From the IMG/VR virus record IMGVR_UViG_3300027580_000013, positions 1 to 30,997 of that record: DNA of 30,997 nucleotides; one strand, 5' to 3'. The position numbers and the translations under genes are program-made. Below the pieces are notes generated by a model that saw only the letters and a program-made list of their open reading frames with translations, was not told the origin of the DNA and ran no database searches. Numbering within the stretch: the first letter of the stretch is position 1; each line of letters opens with the position of its first letter. This DNA is from a virus. Below, piece after piece: positions 1-6,012 of this stretch.

Positions 1-157
1 CGGATCGGTATCTCAGCCAGCGCCACGGGCTGTCGCCCGCGACCGCCGGACCTTACGATCCCGCTTGCGGTCTGTCGTATGTCTTCGCCCGACCGCTCGG
101 CTGCCGCAGCCCGTCCGCCCCGTTGTTGGGCTTTCGTTTGCTGCTAGGGGAGATATA

Positions 158-174
158 GTTCGTACCCCGTAAGG
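158..174 (-). promoter_or_regulatory. 17-bp motif, copy 1 (candidate phage RNA polymerase promoter near the genome end)
   Basis: Minus-strand CCTTACGGGGTACGAAC followed by TATATCTCCCC. It is identical to copy 2 (3189-3205) except at one position. Reading on the minus strand it points out of the window past position 1. T7 has a promoter (phi-OR) pointing off its right end at a similar place. Confidence 0.5.
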
Positions 175-300
175 ATGTCAATGGATAGATTTAAGCGGGT
201 TGTCGATCTGGCCAAAAGCCAGGGCATACGCCGATTTGCGGCTTGTCGGCGCACGGGATGTTGCGAAAAAATCTGAAAGAAATGTTGCTAGGGCGAGAGG

Positions 301-350
301 ATCGGCCAGGGACCGCAAGGGACCGCGCGGGCCAGCCAGGGCCAGCCAGG
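301..350. repeat. Tandem array B: five 10-bp units
   Basis: Units are atcggccagg, gaccgcaagg, gaccgcgcgg, gccagccagg and gccagccagg. The last two are identical and all end in GG. The period is again 10 bp, but the consensus differs from arrays A and C. Confidence 0.75.
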
Positions 351-481
351 GACGGTCGCCGCGCACTGGTGGACGGATGACGCGCACGCCGCGCAAGCGC
401 GTAGGACCGCACAAAGGCGTACAAGCCGGCTGTGAGGCAGGCTAGGGCAGCGCGTAGGATAGGCCGTGAAAACGGATTGAT

Positions 482-511
482 GCCGGCTGTGGCCGGCTGT
501 GAAAGGCTGTG
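482..511. repeat. Tandem array C: three 10-bp units of GCCGGCTGTG
   Basis: Two perfect units (482-491 and 492-501) and one variant, aaaggctgtg (502-511), again with a 10-bp period. A separate perfect copy of gccggctgtg lies at 425-434. Confidence 0.8.
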
Positions 512-600
512 GGCAGGCTTTAGCGGATCGGGGCGGGTGTGAGCCGGCGAAAAGGCGATAGATTATTCATGTACTTAAATGGAAAACGATCCCACAAAGT

Positions 601-638
601 GAAAAAACTCTGCAGCCCAGCTTGCGCCCGGGCTGCAG
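601..638 (-). terminator. Rho-independent terminator at the end of the late transcript
   Basis: On the minus strand CTGCAGCCC (638-630) and GGGCTGCAG (618-610) form a perfect 9-bp stem with an 11-nt loop, followed by AGTTTTTTC. It lies downstream of the last minus-strand gene. Confidence 0.9.
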
Positions 639-920
639 CCCGCCCCAGGATGCGCCCAGGTAAGGTGGCACGGGTTGCTTGATCCCGTGCAAGGCGCAGT
701 TTGCGGCGGGTTCGCGCGGGTTTGTGACCCCTCCTGGTGGCCCAGGCGCGCCCAGACCCCAGGGGCGGGTGCCTGCGCGCGTAGGATGAAGCGCCCGCCC
801 GCACGGGGGAGCGCACGCGCGCGCACACGCGTAATCGGGGTTCAGCATGGTTACGCCAACCAACGCGGGTTTTGGCCCGCTTATGCAGGCTCATGCGCGC
901 CCTCTAAAGCCGGCTTACGC

Positions 921-1112
921 CTACACCGACACGCCGTAGGCCCATGCAAGGTACTCCCAGACGAACATAGGTACGTCCCCGACCATCTCCCAGAGGATCA
1001 CAGGGAGGGGCAGGAAGACGGCCAGCCCTCCGTACAGGAAGAAACCTGCTCCCAGGACGAACAGGACAGCCCTTAGCAGATCGAAGGCCGCGTCCGAGAG
1101 GATTTCCGACAT
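921..1112 (-). CDS. Small membrane protein near the genome end (63 residues)
   Basis: Starting at ATG 1112 the product is 63 residues: a short polar N-terminus (MSEILSDAAFD), one long hydrophobic stretch LLRAVLFVLGAGFFLYGGLAVFLPLPVILW (about 12-41) that could span the membrane once or twice, and an aromatic C-terminus (MFVWEYLAWAYG). An upstream ATG at 1154 would add 14 basic residues but has no ribosome binding site; 1112 has AAAGG at a long spacing. T7 carries the small membrane protein gp19.5 at the equivalent place. Function is unknown. A rho-independent terminator follows at 601-638. Confidence 0.7.
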   Translation of the reverse strand: MSEILSDAAFDLLRAVLFVLGAGFFLYGGLAVFLPLPVILWEMVGDVPMFVWEYLAWAYGVSV

Positions 1113-1200
1113 TCTAAGCCTAGCCTTTCTTGGTGGGTGGATTGGGTGGACCATTAGGACGATCTGTCTAACCCTACCCTAGCATACCGCCAGGGCAGGG

Positions 1201-1270
1201 CTAAGACAGGTTAAGACATTCCAGGACAGGCTAAGACAGGCTAAGGAGGGCTAAGGAAGTCTAAGGGGAC
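1201..1270. repeat. Tandem array A: seven 10-bp units, consensus CTAAGRMRGG
   Basis: Seven consecutive 10-bp units: ctaagacagg, ttaagacatt, ccaggacagg, ctaagacagg, ctaaggaggg, ctaaggaagt, ctaaggggac. The period is exactly one helical turn. It lies between the large terminase stop and a small membrane-protein gene. T7 has short repeats (SRR) near its right end at a comparable place. Confidence 0.85.
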
Positions 1271-1276
1271 AGTCTA

Positions 1277-1292
1277 TTGTGTTTCTACACAA
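1277..1292 (-). other. Short inverted repeat after the large terminase gene
   Basis: TTGTGT and ACACAA form a perfect 6-bp stem with a 4-nt loop (AGAA on the minus strand). It is AT-rich and lacks a T-run, so terminator function is doubtful. A second possible pairing, GGGGGT with ACCCCC, lies between it and the terminase stop. Confidence 0.35.
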
Positions 1293-1338
1293 AGGGCTTG
1301 GACCCCTGGGGGTGATGGAAAGGTCTTTTTCAACCCCC

Positions 1339-3117
1339 TCACATCCAGGTCAGTCCGCCCCGCCTTCCAGGGCCTCCTCGCGTGGTGTCGGTAAGCTGGT
1401 TGTCCATGTGTGCGGTGAGTTCTTCCTCCAGCCAGCGGGCCTTGCGCTCGTCGGCAGCCTGCTGCTGGTGACGGGCCATCGCGTTGACCCAATACCCGAC
1501 AGCCATCGCCAGGGCGTCGAGACGGTCGTCCTGCGCCAATGCGCCCTTCTCCTTGCAGATGCGGGCCATCTGGTAGAACAGGCGGTACTTCGGGGCGTGT
1601 TCCTTGCCGGCGCTCTCAGGGACGTTCTTGTAGTCGTCCCAGATCACGTCCTCGTCCACGACCAGCCTGTGCTGGCGCATGACCGGCTCAAGCGTGTCGA
1701 TGATCCGCCACTCCTTGGTCGTGGAGTTGCGATCGCCCTCGATGGTCACCGGGTAGATGTCCATCAGGTACGGCTTCAGTAGCTGGCCGAACATGCCGTC
1801 GCCGAAGTTGTCCTCAAACCAGACGTAGTTGACCTGCTGGTCGCGGGCGATCTCCGATAGGCGGCGCAGGGTCTTGTCGGCGTAGCCGTCCTGGAAGCCG
1901 CCCATCGCCGTCACGAACTGCGTGCCGTTCAGCATCTTCACGACAGCGTAAGCGGTCTCGTCCTGGCCTCGGCCTGACGGGTCGATGACCATGACCGCGC
2001 CCTCGTATGGGAACTTGTCGTCGCTCTCCCAGGAGGCGCGGTAGAAGCAATCGTTGTGCAGGCCGACGTTGGGCAGGTCCTTCATGTATAGCTGCGGGTC
2101 ACGTCGCCACATGACCTTCGACGGAGCGAGGTCGGGATCGACGTTCGTGACCACGAGGTCCTGCAGCTTGAGCGGGTACTTCTCCTCGTCCGACAGCGAG
2201 GTGTCGAGCATGAACTGCAGAGCGAAGTCCACGGTGCCGTGGGATAGCTCACGCTCGCGCAGGTCCATATCAGTGAAGCGTTCGGGGTCGGTCGGGTCGC
2301 CGACCTTGACCTCGCCTCGATCAAGCTCGTTGGCGATCATCGGGGCGAGGGCGTTTCCGTACTTCTCGCGCCGCTCGTCGTCAGGATAGCGCGCGGGCCA
2401 GATGCGGACTTGGTAGCCACGCACCGCAAGCTCGTTGTAGAGGCTCTGCTCGGTGTGCGGCGTGCCCAGGTAGATGATCCGGCCATCCGGCTTGATCACG
2501 CTGTCTAGCTCCTTCACCCGCTGGTGAAGCTGCTCGCGCTTCGTCTGGGTGTCGGAGTTGTTCTGCATCTCCACGTCGTCGGGGATGATCACGTCCGCGC
2601 GTGAGCCGGTGATCGCGCCAGTGATGCCGACCGACTTCACAGAGGGCGAGTGGCTGGCCTTGGCCGGGGCCACGTCGAACTGGATGTTGCTGTCGCGGCA
2701 GCCTTGGCGCGGCTTGAGGTGCGACACCACAGGCATCTCGCCGATCAGACGCTTGGTGAAGGTCGAGAAGCTGTCGGAGCGATCCTTCGACCCGGAGATC
2801 ACCTCGATTTTGATGTCGGGATCACGCATCAGTAGCCACACCACGAAGGCCGATGCGACCATCGACTTGCCCTCGCCACGGAACGCCTCGATCACGCCAC
2901 GGCGTGGACCGTGCTGCAGGAAGCGGGCGAGGTCGTACTGGACCTTCGTCGGCTCTGGCAGGTCCAGGTGCTGCCACGTCAGGTACAGGAAGTTGCGGAA
3001 GTCTTCGTAGATCGGCCAGTTGTTCTTGGGGACGCCGCTTCCCTTTTGCCGCCACCACGGGTCATCGACGTGCCCGCAGTAGGGAGAAGCGCCGACCTTC
3101 TTTGCAGTCTCGGCCAT
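1339..3117 (-). CDS. terL: Terminase large subunit, T7 gp19-like
   Basis: A 592-residue DNA-packaging motor (T7 gp19: 586). ATPase motifs are Walker A AFRGEGKS (78-85) and Walker B DVIIPDDVE (175-183), with the coupling motif YLGTPH (216-221). The RNase H-like nuclease domain has IDPSGRGQDETAY (Asp379), FEDNFGDGMFG (Glu435) and DDRLDALAMAV (Asp531/Asp534). It translocates DNA into the procapsid and cuts concatemers. AGGAGG lies only one base before the ATG at 3117, an unusually tight spacing; no better start was found. It is the last large gene before the genome-end region, as in T7. Confidence 0.96.
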   Translation of the reverse strand: MAETAKKVGASPYCGHVDDPWWRQKGSGVPKNNWPIYEDFRNFLYLTWQHLDLPEPTKVQYDLARFLQHGPRRGVIEAFRGEGKSMVASAFVVWLLMRDPDIKIEVISGSKDRSDSFSTFTKRLIGEMPVVSHLKPRQGCRDSNIQFDVAPAKASHSPSVKSVGITGAITGSRADVIIPDDVEMQNNSDTQTKREQLHQRVKELDSVIKPDGRIIYLGTPHTEQSLYNELAVRGYQVRIWPARYPDDERREKYGNALAPMIANELDRGEVKVGDPTDPERFTDMDLRERELSHGTVDFALQFMLDTSLSDEEKYPLKLQDLVVTNVDPDLAPSKVMWRRDPQLYMKDLPNVGLHNDCFYRASWESDDKFPYEGAVMVIDPSGRGQDETAYAVVKMLNGTQFVTAMGGFQDGYADKTLRRLSEIARDQQVNYVWFEDNFGDGMFGQLLKPYLMDIYPVTIEGDRNSTTKEWRIIDTLEPVMRQHRLVVDEDVIWDDYKNVPESAGKEHAPKYRLFYQMARICKEKGALAQDDRLDALAMAVGYWVNAMARHQQQAADERKARWLEEELTAHMDNQLTDTTRGGPGRRGGLTWM

Positions 3118-3165
3118 GCCTCCTCGGTGTATGCGTCCATGAGAGCTTCACATCGAGCAGTGAGT

Positions 3166-3178
3166 GGGGTCGAACCCC
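3166..3178 (-). promoter_or_regulatory. Short GC hairpin in the large terminase leader
   Basis: GGGG-TTCGA-CCCC on the minus strand forms a 4-bp stem and 5-nt loop just downstream of motif copy 2. If that motif is a promoter, this hairpin would be at the 5' end of the terminase transcript, a common stabilising arrangement in T7-like late mRNAs. Confidence 0.35.
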
Positions 3179-3188
3179 GACGAGGACT

Positions 3189-3205
3189 GTTCGTACCTCG
3201 TAAGG
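3189..3205 (-). promoter_or_regulatory. 17-bp motif, copy 2 (candidate phage RNA polymerase promoter upstream of large terminase)
   Basis: Minus-strand CCTTACGAGGTACGAAC, identical at 16 of 17 positions to copy 1 at 158-174. It lies in the 122-nt gap before the large terminase ATG. Size, unique recurrence in non-coding DNA and orientation suit a single-subunit RNA polymerase promoter, but the TATA-like element next to copy 1 is not conserved here. Confidence 0.5.
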
Positions 3206-3213
3206 GTTCCCCC

Positions 3214-3233
3214 AAACACACAGGCTTTGTGTG
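3214..3233 (-). terminator. Weak hairpin terminator candidate after the small terminase gene
   Basis: On the minus strand CACACA (3233-3228) pairs with TGTGTG (3222-3217) around AAGCC, followed by only three T residues. It stands just before the 17-bp motif copy at 3189-3205, so terminator and promoter-like element are adjacent. Confidence 0.4.
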
Positions 3234-3239
3234 GCTCTG

Positions 3240-3464
3240 TTAGGCTTCCTCGCTTTCCTCCTGTTCGGGATCGAACGGAAGCTCCTCGGCGAGGTTGCCG
3301 ATGGGATTGTCAGGCGTGGGCAGGCTCTCGATGCCGTTGTCCTTGAGCATCTGCCGCGCCACGTTGAGGTCCGACGCCGTGGCCTCGCCGTTCTCGATCT
3401 TCTTGAGCAGGTTCTGGGCCACGGCGGTGTGAAGCTGGCTGAGGGTGTCTCGATCAGCCGCCAA
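3240..3464 (-). CDS. terS: Terminase small subunit, T7 gp18-like
   Basis: A 74-residue protein directly before the large terminase gene. The pattern LHTAVAQNLLKKIENGEATA (11-30) followed by DLNVARQMLKDNGIESLP (32-49) matches the conserved core of T7 gp18-type small terminases (89 residues in T7), which recognise concatemer DNA. The C-terminus is acidic (EELPFDPEQEESEEA). The start is TTG 3464, nine bases after AAAGGAGG, within the end of the preceding gene. The assignment is strong by position and motif but the protein is short. Confidence 0.85.
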   Translation of the reverse strand: MAADRDTLSQLHTAVAQNLLKKIENGEATASDLNVARQMLKDNGIESLPTPDNPIGNLAEELPFDPEQEESEEA

Positions 3465-3828
3465 GCACTGTGCCTCCTTTCTGGATCAGGGTCTTCACGA
3501 ACGCGCCCAGGACGGTGCCGCCGACACCTACGACCGTGATCAGGACGTTGCGCCGGCCACGCTCGCGCTGCTGGTAGTTCTCGATCTCGTTGATCCGGGT
3601 CGGGAGATCACCGCGATCTTCCTCGCCGGCCTCCAGCTTTCCCACGCGATGATCGAGACCTTGGACCTTGGTCTCCAGGCCGTCCTGCTTCTTCGCCTGG
3701 GCCTTTTGTTCCGCCATGATGTGGTCGATCTTGGCGTCCATGCGGCCCAAGAAGATCATGAGGTCACGGTCGTTCGTGTCTGCTGGAGGATGCTCTGGGT
3801 TGATTGATCGTTCTGGTTCTTGGTTCAT
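3454..3828 (-). CDS. Holin-like or membrane-anchored coiled-coil protein
   Basis: A 124-residue protein in the position of T7 holin (17.5), between fibre and small terminase genes. The N-terminal two thirds are polar and helical with heptad-like spacing (DLMIFLGRMDAKIDHIMAEQ, LETKVQGLDHRVGKLEAG); residues about 91-112 form one membrane helix (RRNVLITVVGVGGTVLGAFV), followed by a basic C-terminus (KTLIQKGG). This layout, coiled coil plus a C-terminal membrane span, occurs in several phage holin families, but no lysis activity can be read from it. The ATG is 3 nt after the fibre stop. It overlaps the next gene by 11 nt. Confidence 0.75.
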   Translation of the reverse strand: MNQEPERSINPEHPPADTNDRDLMIFLGRMDAKIDHIMAEQKAQAKKQDGLETKVQGLDHRVGKLEAGEEDRGDLPTRINEIENYQQRERGRRNVLITVVGVGGTVLGAFVKTLIQKGGTVLGG

Positions 3829-3831
3829 CGG

Positions 3832-5997
3832 TTAGTACATGGCCTCGATAGAGAACCACATCTCGTTGTTGCCGTCGCGAAGGTCTTGCGCGCTGCCGGA
3901 AGTCTGGAACGCCTCGACTTCGATGACATCGCCTTGGGCGGCATCCAGTATTCCGGTGCTGCCTTGGATTTCTGTGCCGTACAAGAAGTTCCGGCGAACA
4001 TAAGCGATGTTGTTGCCGTTCTTCTTGATCCGCATGATAGCCTGGAAACTTTCGTCCGTCCCCAAGTTAGCCCACTTGAGGGCCGCTTCGGCCCGGAGAT
4101 ACTTGACGCCAGATGGGACAACCCAGACATCGTTTGACCCATCCCAAGCACCGGCTGTATCCACCAACGGTGTGTTGTTCCAGGCCACACGGGTGCCAGT
4201 CCCGTCTGAAACGCTTTGGTTGTTTCCGGTGTTCTTCCAGTTTCGGAAGAACTCGCGCTGCTTCTCAGCACCGACGTTCCCAGGACCCAGGCTCACGTTT
4301 CCGGTCTGCCCGTTCACGCTCTGGACGGGAACATTCGGGCCGTCCACCCGGAGAACCTCGGTGCCTCCAGGGTTCTCGACCGTCAGGCTGATGTTGTTGC
4401 CACCAGACAGCTTGGCGTCCAGAACACTGGACGTGTCGTCGTCACCTGAGACACGGACACCGCCAGAATACTGCTGGGACTTCTGCGCCCAATGATAGGC
4501 GCTGTACTCGCCTGTGTCCGAGCCGGTCGAGGCGTCCACCACGGTCGTGTCTTCAGCCTCATTCGCCCAGCGTTCCGCCGTGATCTCGCTATCGGCAGCA
4601 TCGGTCTTAAAACCTAACGCTGCGTCACGGGCAGTCTCAGCCTCGTCTCGATAGGTCTCGGAAGTGTCGCGGGCGTCTTGGGCGTCGTTCTTGGCCGTGG
4701 TTGCATCAGAAGCCGCAGTGTTGGCCGTGCTGGCGTCTGCTGCAGCTTTCTGAGCATGGTGGAACGCGCTGTACTTGCCCGTGTCAGTGCCCTCGTCATC
4801 GGTGACGGTCGTGTCTTCCGCTTCCGTAGCCCAGCGTTCAGCCTCGCCAGCGTCGTCCGTGGCGTTTGCTTCGGCTGTCTGAGCGTCGTTGCGGAAGGCC
4901 AGAGCATCCTGCTCGTGGTTGTAGGCAGCATCCCGTGCGCTTTGCGCGTCATCACGGGCGCTTTCCGCGTCAGCTTCCGCCGCTTGGGCGTCATCCCGAG
5001 CCGTCTGCGCCGCATTTTTGGCCGACTGAGCATCCTGCTCGTGGCTCTGGGCGTTGGTCTCAGCGGTTTGTGCCGCATCACGGGCGTCCTGGGCATCGCT
5101 TTCGGCGGTCAGGGCCGTGTCCTTGGCTGAGACGGCTGTATCCTTCGCAGAGACCGCTGTGCCCTTGGCCGTAAGAGCGTCCTGCTCGTGGCTATAGGCC
5201 GTGTCACGCGCGCTCTGTGCGTCATCACGCGCGCTCTCAGCGTCGGCCTCCGCAGCCTGGGCGTCGTCCCGAGCGGTCTGTGCGGCGTCTCGGGCGGACG
5301 TAGCCGTGCTGGCAGCCGTCATCGCCCGCTGGGCGTCGTCTGCAGCAGCTTCCTTGCTGTCCTCTGCGTTGGCAGCCCAGACCGACGCATTGTTCGCGTG
5401 GAACTGCGCCGAGCCGGTCTCGATGGTCGAGCCGACCGCGTACTCCTTCGCGGAGTATTCGCCCGTGTCGTTGCCGTCCTTGTCGGTGACCGTCTCCCCG
5501 GTCTTCTGCGCCCACTCCTCGGCTTCGTCGGCCCAGCCGTGGGCGTCCACAGCTTCACCGTAAGCCTGCTCGACCGTGGCTGCAGCGTTCGGGTCCTCGC
5601 TGCGAGCGATGTTGGAGATCACACGGTCATCGGCGTCCCAGGTGCCGTCACTGCCGAGCGGCAGCGCGGCCATCAGGTTGTCGAACGCCTCCTGGACCGC
5701 GTAGAAAAGCTGGTTGCTGTTCTTGTCCAGGTTTTTGGACGTGAGGTTAGAGCCGGCGACGAAGTCCACCAGACGCGCGTCCTTGGGCGTCACGCGCCGC
5801 ACCTCGATCGTGGAGCCGTCAGCGGGAGCGGTGTCCGTCTGCACCGTCCCGCTGTCAGCCCACGAGAAGCTCACAGTCGAGCCGTCTTCGCGGACCTCGA
5901 CGTGCGAACGCTTGAGGTAGGGGAACGTGACGCTGAACTGCGTGGTAGAGCCGTCGCCCTCGTACTGGACGTAGCTGTACCCGCTGCTCAGTGCCAT
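3832..5997 (-). CDS. Tail fibre protein 2 (gp17-type N-terminus, long coiled-coil shaft)
   Basis: A 721-residue fibre with an N-terminal domain (about 1-105) paralogous to fibre 1 (YVQYEGDGSTTQFSVTFPYL, APADGSTIEVRRVTPKDARL). Residues about 210-470 form an Ala/Asp/Gln-rich heptad shaft. The EAEDTTVxD...DTGxYSA module appears at about 386-417 and 475-506, with a variant at 155-185. Near residues 545-560 is SVNGQTGNVSLG, a motif typical of fibre shafts before a globular tip. The last ~130 residues are a separate domain (FFRNWKNTGNNQSVSDGTGT to WFSIEAMY), maybe a jelly-roll receptor binder, though that is speculative. RBS AAGGA precedes the ATG. Confidence 0.92.
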   Translation of the reverse strand: MALSSGYSYVQYEGDGSTTQFSVTFPYLKRSHVEVREDGSTVSFSWADSGTVQTDTAPADGSTIEVRRVTPKDARLVDFVAGSNLTSKNLDKNSNQLFYAVQEAFDNLMAALPLGSDGTWDADDRVISNIARSEDPNAAATVEQAYGEAVDAHGWADEAEEWAQKTGETVTDKDGNDTGEYSAKEYAVGSTIETGSAQFHANNASVWAANAEDSKEAAADDAQRAMTAASTATSARDAAQTARDDAQAAEADAESARDDAQSARDTAYSHEQDALTAKGTAVSAKDTAVSAKDTALTAESDAQDARDAAQTAETNAQSHEQDAQSAKNAAQTARDDAQAAEADAESARDDAQSARDAAYNHEQDALAFRNDAQTAEANATDDAGEAERWATEAEDTTVTDDEGTDTGKYSAFHHAQKAAADASTANTAASDATTAKNDAQDARDTSETYRDEAETARDAALGFKTDAADSEITAERWANEAEDTTVVDASTGSDTGEYSAYHWAQKSQQYSGGVRVSGDDDTSSVLDAKLSGGNNISLTVENPGGTEVLRVDGPNVPVQSVNGQTGNVSLGPGNVGAEKQREFFRNWKNTGNNQSVSDGTGTRVAWNNTPLVDTAGAWDGSNDVWVVPSGVKYLRAEAALKWANLGTDESFQAIMRIKKNGNNIAYVRRNFLYGTEIQGSTGILDAAQGDVIEVEAFQTSGSAQDLRDGNNEMWFSIEAMY

Positions 5998-6012
5998 TGT
6001 TGTCCTTCTTAG

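Larger units (their letters stand above)
1..920. other. Non-coding genome-end region
   Basis: No convincing gene in 920 bases on either strand. Short frames exist but lack ribosome binding sites and phage-like composition. The region holds the 17-bp motif (158-174), arrays B and C, the terminator at 601-638, a small hairpin GCGGG-TTTTGG-CCCGC at 865-880, and a very GC-rich stretch at 640-840 with alternating CG. By analogy with T7 a direct terminal repeat should lie in or just beyond this region, but only one genome end is in view, so it cannot be delimited. Confidence 0.65.

Noticed and set aside
540-610. Host sigma-70 promoter in the AT-rich patch 555-600
   Set aside because: Possible -35 and -10 hexamers on the minus strand have wrong spacing (14 or 18 with poor matches); no better pair was found on the plus strand.
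200-894. Short frames in the genome-end region on both strands (for example 200-445 plus, 520-894 minus)
   Set aside because: They are Arg/Ala/Pro-rich from GC bias, span the repeats or the terminator, and lack ribosome binding sites.
847-939. 30-codon plus-strand frame in the genome-end region
   Set aside because: It has no Shine-Dalgarno, no recognisable sequence, and its end converges with the membrane-protein gene on the other strand.
3150-3190. Possible tRNA or attachment site (TTCGA loop in GGGGTTCGACCCC, minus strand)
   Set aside because: Only a T-arm-like hairpin is present, with a 4-bp stem and 5-nt loop. No acceptor, D or anticodon arm can be built around it and no integrase gene is in the window.
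4478-5300. Repeated sequence in fibre 2 that might look like a CRISPR or minisatellite array
   Set aside because: The repeats are in frame, have heptad spacing and vary at third positions; they encode a coiled coil.
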